A DNA stretch of 11,802 bases from Dehalococcoidia bacterium (GTDB lineage: Bacteria > Chloroflexota > Dehalococcoidia > JAENJB01). A model generated the notes under the pieces. That model was not told where the DNA came from. It searched no databases and saw only the letters and a list, made by a program, of their open reading frames with translations. Shown piece by piece: positions 1-7,162 of this stretch; the stretch's first letter is position 1, and each line of letters begins with the position of its first letter. Location: NCBI GenBank assembly GCA_016844565.1, contig JAENJB010000025.1:1-11802 (forward strand), written 5' to 3'. Made by a program: the position numbers and the translations under genes.

Positions 1-188
<188 letters not shown>

Positions 189-209
189 CTAGGGAGAGTT
201 TTCTCCTAG
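189..209 (+). other. Hairpin immediately after 16S rRNA
   Basis: CTAGG-(g)-AGA pairs with TCTCCTAG around a short T-rich loop, with one bulged G. It starts at or next to the mature 16S 3' end. It could be a processing structure or part of the terminator region that follows. No T-run follows this stem directly. Confidence 0.4.
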
Positions 210-215
210 GTCGGT

Positions 216-238
216 CGATGGGCAATCCATCGCGTTTT
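216..238 (+). terminator. Candidate Rho-independent terminator after 16S rRNA
   Basis: CGATGG (216-221) and CCATCG (227-232) form a perfect 6-bp stem around a 5-nt loop. CG and then TTTT (235-238) follow, with further T-rich sequence downstream. Its place between 16S rRNA and a separate promoter at 289-318 fits a terminator for the 16S transcript. The stem is short and the T-run is only four bases, so read-through or a processing role remains possible. Confidence 0.5.
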
Positions 239-288
239 ATACTTTTCCTTCCACTATCTAAGGGTTAAGGTGTTTTTGTTGCCATCTC

Positions 289-318
289 TTGACACTCTGT
301 GACAGGTTTCTCTATACT
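289..318 (+). promoter_or_regulatory. Sigma70-type promoter of tRNA-Ile
   Basis: A perfect -35 TTGACA (289-294) is followed by an 18-bp spacer and -10 TATACT (313-318, 5 of 6 consensus). The predicted transcript start (about 324-326) lies only a few nt before the mature tRNA 5' end at 331. tRNA-Ile can therefore be transcribed on its own rather than only as part of a 16S precursor. Confidence 0.75.
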
Positions 319-330
319 GCGCTTGTTTCC

Positions 331-404
331 GGGCCTTTAGCTCAGCTGGTTAGAGCACGGTCCTGATAAGACCGGGGTCTGTGGTTCGAGTCCACAAAGG
401 CCCA
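331..404 (+). tRNA. tRNA-Ile (anticodon GAT)
   Basis: A complete cloverleaf is visible. The acceptor stem is GGGCCTT (331-337) with AAGGCCC (397-403), and the discriminator is A404. The D-stem is GCTC/GAGC. The anticodon stem is CGGTC/GACCG, with loop CTGATAA and anticodon GAT at 365-367. The T-stem is TGTGG/CCACA with loop TTCGAGT. CCA is not encoded. tRNA-Ile is the usual spacer tRNA of bacterial rRNA operons, but here no tRNA-Ala or 23S follows, and the gene has its own promoter and terminator-like hairpin. Confidence 0.97.
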
Positions 405-456
405 CTTGCCCTGGTCTCCTCCGGTTGTCTGTCCCCCTTCCGAGTCGCTGTATGCG

Positions 457-483
457 GCAGTGCTGGAATCGCACTGCTTCTTT
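457..483 (+). terminator. Candidate terminator after tRNA-Ile
   Basis: GCAGTGC (457-463) and GCACTGC (471-477) make a perfect 7-bp GC-rich stem around a 7-nt loop, directly followed by TTCTTT. It ends the tRNA transcript before ftsH. The T-run is interrupted by one C. In the remaining 484-573 stretch I see no convincing -35/-10 pair for ftsH; only a -10-like TAGAAT at 519-524 stands out. Confidence 0.6.
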
Positions 484-573
484 GCAGGTTAACATGTGCG
501 GCAGATTTGATATTGTAGTAGAATAGTGGAACTGTCTGGTTAAATTAGTGAGACGGGGAGCGTTGTTAGGACC

Positions 574-2436
574 ATGAGTTCCGGTTGGTTAAAGAATATC
601 CTGATATATCTTCTCATCATAGGCGCGGGGATAGCCATTTTCACCTCCCTGTTTCCTCGTAATCCCGCGGTTGAGGAGGCGGCGTGGCCAAACGTGTTGA
701 CCATGGCCAAAGAGGGCAAGATAAGCAAGATTGAGCAGGATGGGGACAGGCTGAATGTTACTCTGCAGGGAGAGGTCAAGCCGACCCTCAAGTCGGCTTT
801 CGATGGGACCAGCAACGATCTCTACGAACTACTAGTGAAGGAGGGGGTGAGCGTCGGTGGGGTGGGCGGCCTGGTGCTAGCCTACAAACCAGTCAGCCGT
901 TTCAGTGTTGGAAGTTTCTTGCTGAACTTCCTGCCGATCCTGTTCTTTGCGGGTTTGCTCTTCTTCGTTTTCCGGCAAGCCCGTGGGGCGAACAATCAGG
1001 CCTTCCAGTTCGGCAGAAGCCGCGCGCGTATCTTCAACGCGAACCGGCCGACGGTCACTTTTGCCGATGTGGCCGGGGTCGAGGAGGCGAAGCAGGATCT
1101 GCAGGAGGTAGTAGAGTTCCTGAAGTTCCCGCAGAAGTTCCAGGCGCTGGGAGCGCGCATCCCGCGTGGGGTGCTGCTGGTCGGGCCGCCCGGGACCGGC
1201 AAGACCCTTCTGGCCAGGGCTGTTGCCGGGGAAGCTGGTGTGCCCTTCTTCTCCATCAGTGGCAGCGAATTCGTGGAGATGTTCGTCGGCGTTGGCGCCT
1301 CGAGGGTTCGGGACCTGTTTGACCAAGCCAAGCGCAATTCCCCTTGCATCGTTTTTGTGGATGAGATCGATGCCGTGGGACGTCACCGCGGGTCAGGCCT
1401 TGGTGGGAGCCATGATGAAAGGGAGCAGACCCTGAACCAGATTCTGGTGGAGATGGATGGGTTCGATACGAACACCAATGTTATTGTTCTTTCTGCTACT
1501 AACAGGCCTGATATCCTGGACCCGGCTCTCCTCCGTCCAGGCCGCTTCGACAGGCAGGTTGTTATCGACCGGCCGGATGTGGTCGGGCGTAAAGCCATCC
1601 TGGATGTTCATAGCAAGGGCAAGCCGTTGCAGGAAGGGGTTGATCTGAACGTAGTCGCTAAACAGACCCCTGGTTTCTCCGGGGCGGACCTGGCCAACGC
1701 AGTGAATGAGGCGGCTATCCTCGCTGCCCGCCGGAACCTGTCGGCCATAGGCCTCAAAGAGTTGGAAGATGCTATCGACCGGATTATCGCCGGTCCGGAG
1801 AAGAGGAGCCAGCTCATGAGCCCGCGAGAGAAGGAGATTACCGCTTATCACGAGGCAGGACATGCTCTGGTGGGGAAGATGCTTCCCGATTCTGACCCGG
1901 TGCACAAGATTTCTATCGTGGCTCGAGGGATGATGGGCGGATACACACGCTTCCTGCCGGTCGAAGACCGACGTTTCTGGACGAGTTCCCAGTTGAGCGC
2001 TGTGCTTGCGGTCAATCTCGGTGGACGCACTGCCGAGAAGCTGATATTCGGAGATATGAGCACGGGGAGCGCTCATGATATTGAGCAAGCTACCAGAATA
2101 GCGCGCAAGATGGTAACCGAGTATGGCATGAGTGACAGGCTGGGGCCGCGCACCTTTGGCCGCAAGGAAGAGATGATCTTTCTGGGCCGGGAAATCTCTG
2201 AGCAGAGGAACTACGGTGATAAGGTGGCCGATGAGATCGATAGCGAGGTCTATGCCATCATGGAGAGAGCTCAGAACCTGGCGGAGAGAGTCCTCACTGA
2301 AAACCGTGGCAAGTTGTCTCAAATTGCAGACACTTTGATGGTCAAAGAAACCCTCGAGGGGGAGGAACTGTCCACACTATTTGCCGCGCCGGTCCCAGAG
2401 AAAACACTACCAGCACCCGCCGCACAGGCGAACTGA
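574..2436 (+). CDS. ftsH: ATP-dependent zinc metalloprotease FtsH
   Basis: FtsH is a membrane-anchored AAA+ protease that extracts and degrades membrane and short-lived cytosolic proteins, as a hexamer with its catalytic domains in the cytoplasm. The 620-aa product has a membrane segment at about 9-27, an external domain, and a second membrane segment at about 114-134. The AAA module has Walker A GPPGTGKT (204-211), pore motif FVGVG (237-241), Walker B with FVDEID (261-266) and the second region of homology around 309-327. The zinc site HEAGH is at 426-430, and Asp502 (HDIEQAT) is the likely third ligand. Length is close to E. coli FtsH (644 aa). The start is the ATG after a GGGGAG stretch 13 nt upstream. 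moaD follows after 50 nt, so read-through into moaDE is possible. Confidence 0.97.
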   Translation: MSSGWLKNILIYLLIIGAGIAIFTSLFPRNPAVEEAAWPNVLTMAKEGKISKIEQDGDRLNVTLQGEVKPTLKSAFDGTSNDLYELLVKEGVSVGGVGGLVLAYKPVSRFSVGSFLLNFLPILFFAGLLFFVFRQARGANNQAFQFGRSRARIFNANRPTVTFADVAGVEEAKQDLQEVVEFLKFPQKFQALGARIPRGVLLVGPPGTGKTLLARAVAGEAGVPFFSISGSEFVEMFVGVGASRVRDLFDQAKRNSPCIVFVDEIDAVGRHRGSGLGGSHDEREQTLNQILVEMDGFDTNTNVIVLSATNRPDILDPALLRPGRFDRQVVIDRPDVVGRKAILDVHSKGKPLQEGVDLNVVAKQTPGFSGADLANAVNEAAILAARRNLSAIGLKELEDAIDRIIAGPEKRSQLMSPREKEITAYHEAGHALVGKMLPDSDPVHKISIVARGMMGGYTRFLPVEDRRFWTSSQLSAVLAVNLGGRTAEKLIFGDMSTGSAHDIEQATRIARKMVTEYGMSDRLGPRTFGRKEEMIFLGREISEQRNYGDKVADEIDSEVYAIMERAQNLAERVLTENRGKLSQIADTLMVKETLEGEELSTLFAAPVPEKTLPAPAAQAN

Positions 2437-2486
2437 TCAGGTAGCTCCTCCTCTCGTATTTTTGAGGTCCTCGTTTTGGGGAACGC

Positions 2487-2732
2487 TTGAGAATCAAGGT
2501 TAAGCTATTTGCCCGTCTGAGAGAGCTGGCTGCAACCGGCGAGGTGGACATGGACGTAAGCCCGGGTCTGACCGCAGGTGGCCTGACCGCTATGCTGAAA
2601 GAGAAGCTGCCACGTCTGGGGAAGTCGCTCGATTCGGCGGCGGTGGCTGTCAACGGTGAGAACGCCCAGTCTGGTGTTACGCTTAAGGCAGGGGATGAGG
2701 TGGCTTTCCTCCCACCTTTCAGCGGCGGTTGA
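2487..2732 (+). CDS. moaD: Molybdopterin synthase sulfur-carrier subunit MoaD
   Basis: This is the small subunit of molybdopterin synthase. Its C-terminal thiocarboxylate delivers the sulfurs that turn cyclic pyranopterin monophosphate into molybdopterin. The 81-aa product has the beta-grasp start MRIKVKLFARLREL and ends in FSGG, the required C-terminal Gly-Gly. Its length matches E. coli MoaD. The start is TTG (2487-2489), which sets the family's N-terminus exactly, with GGGGA a few nt upstream as ribosome-binding site; no ATG or GTG gives this N-terminus. The stop is 1 nt before the moaE ATG. No MoeB/ThiF-like activating enzyme lies in the window, so that must be encoded elsewhere. Confidence 0.92.
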   Translation: MRIKVKLFARLRELAATGEVDMDVSPGLTAGGLTAMLKEKLPRLGKSLDSAAVAVNGENAQSGVTLKAGDEVAFLPPFSGG

Positions 2733-2733
2733 G

Positions 2734-3144
2734 ATGTTTATTGAGATAACGGACAGGCCGATAACACCGGAGCGCACGATGGACGTTTCGTCATCTGTGA
2801 GGCGTGATGCTCATGGAGCAGTGGTGACTTTCAATGGCGTAATAAGGGACCACTCGGAGGGCAGGAAAGTCATCTCTATGGAATACGAGGCGTTCAGAGA
2901 GATGGCGGAGAAGAAGTTGCGTGAGCTCCTCGAAGAGATCAAGGTGCGATGGGGGATAGAGGACGTTGCTATCGTGCATCGCGTAGGAAAACTGGAGATA
3001 GGGGAGACAGCTGTAGTGATTGCTGTGGCGGCATCCCACCGGAAGACGGCCTTTGAAGCCTGTCAGTATGCCATTGACCGTCTCAAGCAGATTGTTCCCA
3101 TATGGAAGAAAGAGGTTTTCGAAGGGGGCGAGGGCTGGGTTTGA
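2734..3144 (+). CDS. moaE: Molybdopterin synthase catalytic subunit MoaE
   Basis: This is the large subunit of molybdopterin synthase, which binds the precursor and accepts sulfur from MoaD's C-terminus. The 136-aa product carries the family blocks GVIRDHSEGRKV (35-46, with Arg38), ASHRKTAF (100-107) and LKQIVPIWKKE (117-127). Lys118 and Lys125 correspond to the catalytic E. coli Lys119 and Lys126. The frame is open further upstream to 2656, but that would overlap moaD. The ATG at 2734, 1 nt after the moaD stop, gives the normal N-terminus. There is no clear Shine-Dalgarno sequence, so translation probably depends on ribosomes finishing moaD. It converges on the polyprenyl synthase gene with a 10-nt gap. 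Confidence 0.93.
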   Translation: MFIEITDRPITPERTMDVSSSVRRDAHGAVVTFNGVIRDHSEGRKVISMEYEAFREMAEKKLRELLEEIKVRWGIEDVAIVHRVGKLEIGETAVVIAVAASHRKTAFEACQYAIDRLKQIVPIWKKEVFEGGEGWV

Positions 3145-3154
3145 CGCCAGACGA

Positions 3155-4171
3155 CTACCTTTTTCTCTCTACTACGAACTCCGCGATTTCGTCAAGCGCC
3201 TGGCGGACGGGCTTCTGTGGCAAGTCTCTGAGCGCAGCGCGCGCGATACTGCACTGTTCGTTTGCTATCTTGTAGCATTCTTGCAGGATAGGCGAGTTTA
3301 CAATCCTGTCTAGCACCATCCTGACTGAGGGTAGACTTTCTCTGCGTTCGTAGATTGTTCTAACCAGGTCGTTCGCGGGCTCGCTTTCCAGCAAGAGGAT
3401 GACCGGTAGGGTGAGGGCTCCCTGCATAAGGTCGGAGCCCACTGGCTTGCCCATCTCCTTCTCTTCACCGGTGAAATCGAGGATGTCGTCCACTATCTGG
3501 AATGCCAGGCCGAGGTGCAGTCCGTAGGTACGCAAAGCCGCGATGTCTTCTTCCGACGCGGCACTCAGAATGCCCCCGGATTCGGTGGCCATGGCAAAGA
3601 TGGAGGCTGTTTTTCCGCTGATCCAGCGAAAGTATCCGTCTCTGCTCTTCTTCAGTTGAAAGCCGTTCAGCGTCTGATCGAGTTCCGCCATGGAAATGGT
3701 CATCAGCGTATCGGCGAAAAGGCCGATGAGGCGGCTATTGCCGAGGGAGGCGACCATGTGGGCTGACTTGGAGAAGAGGTAATCTCCAAGCAGGACCGCC
3801 CTTCCCCCGCCCCACAAGCTGTTGACGGTGGGCCGTCCGCGGCGCAGGTCTGAGTTATCCACGGTATCGTCATGGAGCAGGGTAGCCGTGTGCAGGAGTT
3901 CCACGGCGCTCGCGAGAGTGACCATGCGGTCCAGGTCGCAGTTGTAAAAGGCGCCTGACATAAGGGCCAGGGCCGGGCGAATCCGCTTGCCGCCGTTCTG
4001 CAGGACGTGCTTCAATAGGGTGGAGGCCTGGGGATGGTTCTCCAACCGGCTCAGGGACTGCAGGTGTTCCTCCACTTTTTGCAGGTCTCTCTGGATGGTG
4101 GGAGGGAATGGGATGTCCCGCACCCGTCTGTCCTTTTTGAGTGGGGCTGGGGGCGGCAAAGTCAGACTCAT
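3155..4171 (-). CDS. Trans-polyprenyl diphosphate synthase, long-chain type
   Basis: This enzyme elongates an allylic diphosphate with isopentenyl diphosphate, most likely to make the side chain of a respiratory quinone. The 338-aa product has GGKRIRP (60-66), first aspartate motif DDTVD (101-105), SGKTASIF (185-192) and second aspartate motif DDILD (228-232). The first motif is DDxxD without the two-residue insertion of short-chain bacterial farnesyl synthases, and it is preceded by ELLHTATLLH, as in octaprenyl and heptaprenyl synthases. This argues for a long-chain product; the exact length cannot be read. The ATG overlaps the metG stop (ATGA, 4168-4171), so the two are translationally coupled. 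The partner-subunit question (HepS-like) is open, as none is visible here. Confidence 0.93.
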   Translation of the reverse strand: MSLTLPPPAPLKKDRRVRDIPFPPTIQRDLQKVEEHLQSLSRLENHPQASTLLKHVLQNGGKRIRPALALMSGAFYNCDLDRMVTLASAVELLHTATLLHDDTVDNSDLRRGRPTVNSLWGGGRAVLLGDYLFSKSAHMVASLGNSRLIGLFADTLMTISMAELDQTLNGFQLKKSRDGYFRWISGKTASIFAMATESGGILSAASEEDIAALRTYGLHLGLAFQIVDDILDFTGEEKEMGKPVGSDLMQGALTLPVILLLESEPANDLVRTIYERRESLPSVRMVLDRIVNSPILQECYKIANEQCSIARAALRDLPQKPVRQALDEIAEFVVERKR

Positions 4172-5835
4172 GAGAGGTTAGTGCTCCCTATTTTCATGCT
4201 TTCTTCCGGTATCAGCTTTTCATCCAGCTTGATAAACAGGGGTTCTGGCGGGGGCAACGCCTGGCCTGGAGTGGGGAAGCGCAGTTTCCAGCCGGCGCTC
4301 TCCAGGTTGCCTGTGAATCCCAGCAGGCGATGAAGCTTCGCCGAGCTGAACGGCAAGAAGGGATAAAGCTGGGTTTTCAGTGCAGAGATGGCCACCAGAG
4401 AGGTGTATATGGCGGTGGAGCTATCATGATTCTTCTGGGCTTTCCACGGCGACTTCTCATCAAGGTATCTGTTTGCTTCCTGGGCAAGGCCGAAGGCAGC
4501 CTTTATCGCCTCGCGAAAACGGCAGGCGTTGATATGAGTGCCGACGGTATCGAAAGCCGCCTGCGCTTTTTGAATCAGTATTTGGCTTGGCGGATCGTCT
4601 GGCCTCCCTTCGGGTACCTGACCGGCGAAGTGGCGCTGGCAGAAGGTAAGCACTCGGTGGACAAGATTCCCGTATGTCGCCACCAGTTCATCGTTATTGC
4701 GCCTATAGAACTCCCTCCAGGAGAAATCGGCATCTGCCGTCTCGGGCATATTGGCCGAAAGGAAATAGCGCAAAGGGTCCGGGTCATATCTTTGCAGGTA
4801 GTCAGGAAGCCAGACCGCCCAATTGCGGCTGGTGGATAGTTTCTTCCCGTCGATGGAGAGGAATTCATTGGCGGGCACATCATAGGGCAGATTGAGGCCG
4901 CCGTAGCCCATGAGTATCGCCGGCCAAATCATGGTGTGAAAGGGTATATTGTCTTTGCCGATGAAGTAGTAGCTCTTGCTCATCCCCGACCAAAAGGTTC
5001 GCCAGCTCTCCGGTTCTCCCTGTTGTTGCGCCCATTCCTTGCTCGCTGAGAGATAGCCGATAACGGCTTCAAACCATACGTAGATGCGTTTCTTTTCGAA
5101 GCTGCTCACGGGAACCGGGATGCCCCATTCCATGTCCCGGGTTATGGCCCTGTCTTTCAGCCCTTCTTCCAGATAGCGGAGGGTGAAGTTCAACACATTG
5201 GGACGCCAGTGACTTTGCTGTTTCACCCAGGCCAGCAGCTGGTCGCGGAAAGACGACAGACGCAGGAAGAAGTGTTCGGAGTCTCTGAAGTGGGGTTTGC
5301 CGGAGCATATCTTGCAGCGCAGCTCAAGCAAGTCCTCCGGGTTCAGTGCCTTGCCGCAGTCCTCACACTGGTCGCCTCTTGCCCTGGGCGAGCCGCAAAA
5401 AGGACAGGTACCCTCGACATAGCGATCGGGCAGGAAACGCTGGCAGGATGGACAGAATGGTTGGGACATCTTGCCTTTGTAGATATGGCCTTTCTGCAGC
5501 AACGTCGAGAAGATGTCATGTGTGACCTTTGCATGGTTCGCGGTCTCCGTATGAGTATAGATATCGAAGGAAATACCGAGTTGGCGCCAGCAGTCAATGA
5601 ACTCTCTATGGTACTTATCGGCCACCTGCGCCGGTGTCAGGCCTTCCTGCTCGGCACGTATGGTGATGGGAGTGCCATGTTGATCGCTGCCGGAGACCAT
5701 CAAAACACGGTTGCCTGTGATACGCTGGTAGCGGGCAAAGACGTCTGCCGGCAGATAGGCCCCGGCGATATGTCCCAGATGGAGCGGGCCGTTGGCGTAG
5801 GGCCACGCCACCCCAATAAATATCTGTTCGCTCAC
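4168..5835 (-). CDS. metG: Methionyl-tRNA synthetase
   Basis: MetG charges tRNA-Met with methionine in the cytosol. The class I signature HLGH is at 19-22 and the KMSKS-type loop is KLSTS at 332-336. The zinc insertion has four CxxC pairs: 128/131, 144/147, 157/160 and 174/177. This suggests the two-knuckle form. SPWKAQK near the C-terminal third matches the anticodon-binding helix region. At 555 aa it stops without the extra C-terminal OB-fold tRNA-binding domain found in many longer MetGs. The start is GTG (5833-5835); an in-frame TAA lies 15 nt upstream, so no earlier start exists. The ribosome-binding site is weak. It is third in the rsmI operon, 48 nt after the small cysteine-rich gene. 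Confidence 0.96.
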   Translation of the reverse strand: MSEQIFIGVAWPYANGPLHLGHIAGAYLPADVFARYQRITGNRVLMVSGSDQHGTPITIRAEQEGLTPAQVADKYHREFIDCWRQLGISFDIYTHTETANHAKVTHDIFSTLLQKGHIYKGKMSQPFCPSCQRFLPDRYVEGTCPFCGSPRARGDQCEDCGKALNPEDLLELRCKICSGKPHFRDSEHFFLRLSSFRDQLLAWVKQQSHWRPNVLNFTLRYLEEGLKDRAITRDMEWGIPVPVSSFEKKRIYVWFEAVIGYLSASKEWAQQQGEPESWRTFWSGMSKSYYFIGKDNIPFHTMIWPAILMGYGGLNLPYDVPANEFLSIDGKKLSTSRNWAVWLPDYLQRYDPDPLRYFLSANMPETADADFSWREFYRRNNDELVATYGNLVHRVLTFCQRHFAGQVPEGRPDDPPSQILIQKAQAAFDTVGTHINACRFREAIKAAFGLAQEANRYLDEKSPWKAQKNHDSSTAIYTSLVAISALKTQLYPFLPFSSAKLHRLLGFTGNLESAGWKLRFPTPGQALPPPEPLFIKLDEKLIPEESMKIGSTNLS

Positions 5836-5883
5836 CGCTCGTTCTTCAACGGGTTAACGCTGTCCTCTCCCTGTGCATGAGGG

Positions 5884-6084
5884 TTATCCACCGAAGAAGG
5901 TGAGCATGTCCTCGCCCTTCTCTTTTTGCTTCTGGGCGCACCCCTTCTCGAGACAGCAACTCAGGCAGAGGCGTTCCTTCTTGCCTGCCTCGTCATAGTT
6001 GACGAGATAACGTTGGGCATGTTTTATCGTCTGCTGGCAGCTAGTACAGGTCAGGTCACCTACAGCGATGCAACCGCAATGCAT
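5884..6084 (-). CDS. Small cysteine-rich, zinc-ribbon-like protein of unknown function
   Basis: This is a 66-aa protein with eight cysteines: Cys3 and Cys5 (CGC), Cys13/Cys16 (CxxC), Cys40/Cys43/Cys44 (CxxCC) and Cys49. The arrangement of paired cysteines about 25 residues apart suggests one zinc ribbon with extra ligands. The middle and C-terminal parts are rich in Lys and Glu, and the tail is DMLTFFGG. There is no signal peptide or membrane segment. AGAGGG 8-9 nt before the ATG is a good ribosome-binding site and overlaps the rsmI stop region. It sits 12 nt after rsmI and 48 nt before metG in the same direction, so it is co-transcribed with translation genes. A role near RNA or the ribosome is only a guess. 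I do not recognise the family. Confidence 0.8.
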   Translation of the reverse strand: MHCGCIAVGDLTCTSCQQTIKHAQRYLVNYDEAGKKERLCLSCCLEKGCAQKQKEKGEDMLTFFGG

Positions 6085-6096
6085 GGGTTTTCCCTC

Positions 6097-6921
6097 TCAC
6101 GCTTGAAGCTGAAGCCAGGCGCGATACAGGTCTCTTCTCCTGAGTCCTGAGGTGGCCGCCACCCGGGCTATCGCCTTTCCCGCTCCCATCCCGATGAAAT
6201 CGGGACGGCAGCGGCGCAACTCCTGGATCGCTTCTGTTTCTATCTCCGGTCTGCCCTTTTCGGTCTTGCCCTCGATCACCAGGGTAAACTCACCCCTGGG
6301 CTCGGCGAAGTATTCAATTGCCTGGCTCAGCCTACCTCGATAAATCTCCTCGTGCACCTTGGTCAGTTCCCGTGCCAGCGCTGCTCCCCGGTTGCCAAGG
6401 ACCTCGACCAGGTCTTCGAGGGCTGCTCTCAGACGATGGGGCGACTCAAGGGCTACGATGGTCCTGGGATCAGCAGCGATTGACTGAAGGAACCGCCGCC
6501 TCGCCGCCTTTCGTCGGGGCAGAAATCCCACATAGAGGAACTGGCTGCTGGGTAGTCCGGAGGCCGCCAGGGCCGTCACTATGGCGGAAGGACCAGGTAT
6601 TGGTATCACTGGGATGCCTTCCCGGACGGCGGCGGCGACCAGCCTGTAGCCGGGGTCGCTCAGCCCCGGCATTCCAGCCTCGGAGACCAGTGCCACATCG
6701 TTCTCTTTCAGATACTCCAGAATAGGCTGTGTGTCGGAGCCCTTGCCTTGCTCGTGATAATTTATCAGCCGCGTGCTGATGTTGTATTTTCTCAGCAACT
6801 GGCGCGTCGTGCGAGTGTCCTCGGCGGCTATCAGTTTGACCTCCCCAAGGATGCGCAGCGCCCTGAGAGTAATGTCCTCCAGATTGCCAATCGGGGTAGC
6901 TACCAGATAGAGGTTGGGCAT
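6097..6921 (-). CDS. rsmI: 16S rRNA (cytidine1402-2'-O)-methyltransferase RsmI
   Basis: RsmI methylates the ribose of C1402 in the 30S decoding site using S-adenosylmethionine. The protein begins MPNLYLVATPIGNLEDI, as in the family. It carries the tetrapyrrole-methylase-fold blocks EDTRTTRQLL (34-43), VSEAGMPGLSDPG (79-91) and PIPGPSAIVTAL (107-118). The frame extends upstream to a GTG at 6945, but the extra eight residues are not family-like, so I choose the ATG at 6919-6921 (274 aa). It is the first gene of the operon rsmI - small Cys-rich protein - metG - polyprenyl synthase. No good ribosome-binding site precedes the ATG, and a -10-like box lies only 8 nt upstream. Confidence 0.94.
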   Translation of the reverse strand: MPNLYLVATPIGNLEDITLRALRILGEVKLIAAEDTRTTRQLLRKYNISTRLINYHEQGKGSDTQPILEYLKENDVALVSEAGMPGLSDPGYRLVAAAVREGIPVIPIPGPSAIVTALAASGLPSSQFLYVGFLPRRKAARRRFLQSIAADPRTIVALESPHRLRAALEDLVEVLGNRGAALARELTKVHEEIYRGRLSQAIEYFAEPRGEFTLVIEGKTEKGRPEIETEAIQELRRCRPDFIGMGAGKAIARVAATSGLRRRDLYRAWLQLQA

Positions 6922-6929
6922 AGCACCAT

Positions 6930-6959
6930 ATTTTAGACGAAACACGTTGCAGAGCGCAA
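6930..6959 (-). promoter_or_regulatory. Weak candidate promoter of the rsmI operon
   Basis: On the - strand, TTGCGC (6959-6954) is followed by an 18-bp spacer and TAAAAT (6935-6930, 5 of 6 consensus). The -10 box ends 8 nt before the chosen rsmI ATG, so the transcript would have almost no leader. The -35 match is poor (3 of 6). Confidence 0.3.
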
Positions 6960-7000
6960 CTTGTAGATAGGTTCAGTAGCTCAGTGACAAGCTACCGTCT

Positions 7001-7083
7001 TGTCATTGCGAGGCACGCAGTGCCGAAGCAATCCGTCCACCTCCCAGGGTTCGCGGATTGCTTCGCTTCGCACGCAATCACAA
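7001..7083. repeat. Imperfect palindromic dispersed repeat (MITE/REP-like)
   Basis: The left end TTGTCATTGCG (7000-7010) and inner GAAGCAATCCG (about 7025-7035) are mirrored by CGGATTGCTTC (about 7054-7064) and CGCAATCACAA (about 7073-7083) on the right. Together they form a large imperfect hairpin with a short GGCAC/GTGCC side stem. The TCATTGCGAG...GAAGCAATC type of sequence is, from memory, a widespread non-coding dispersed repeat in many bacterial genomes. No flanking target duplication is evident. It lies in the rsmI/guaB3 divergent gap and ends about 24 bp before the guaB3 -35 box. Confidence 0.75.
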
Positions 7084-7106
7084 TATAGGGCTGTCCCTCT
7101 GGGTTC

Positions 7107-7135
7107 TTGACGCCTATGCTGGCCTTTGCTATAGT
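7107..7135 (+). promoter_or_regulatory. Sigma70-type promoter of the guaB3-like gene
   Basis: TTGACG (7107-7112), a 17-bp spacer and TATAGT (7130-7135) each match consensus at 5 of 6 positions. The predicted start is near 7142, giving a leader of about 20 nt that contains the ribosome-binding site AGGAA at 7152-7156. Confidence 0.75.
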
Positions 7136-7162
7136 TTGGCAAATCACCGGCAGGAAATAGAG

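Noticed and set aside
482..524. ftsH promoter (TTGCAG with TTTGAT or TAGAAT)
   Set aside because: No combination has both good boxes and correct spacing, so I did not annotate it as a promoter.
877..1386. 169-codon open frame on the - strand within ftsH
   Set aside because: It is antisense to the AAA domain of ftsH and has a low-complexity composition typical of a shadow frame.
1393..2322. 309-codon open frame on the - strand
   Set aside because: It lies entirely opposite ftsH, has no ribosome-binding site and no recognisable family motifs, and is explained by codon bias of the real gene.
2656..2733. 26-codon N-terminal extension of moaE
   Set aside because: It overlaps moaD in another frame and is not MoaE-like; the ATG at 2734 fits the family.
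5209..5880. 223-codon open frame on the + strand
   Set aside because: It is antisense to metG, whose motifs are complete, and no family features are seen in it.
6961..6999. GTAGCT/AGCTAC inverted repeat (6976-6995) as an operator or terminator
   Set aside because: The stem is 6 bp with an 8-nt loop and no T-run, and it is adjacent to the dispersed repeat; there is not enough to claim a function.
7058..7162. 35-codon N-terminal extension of the guaB3-like gene
   Set aside because: It overlaps the palindromic repeat and the promoter. The ATG at 7163 has a good ribosome-binding site and the family N-terminus.
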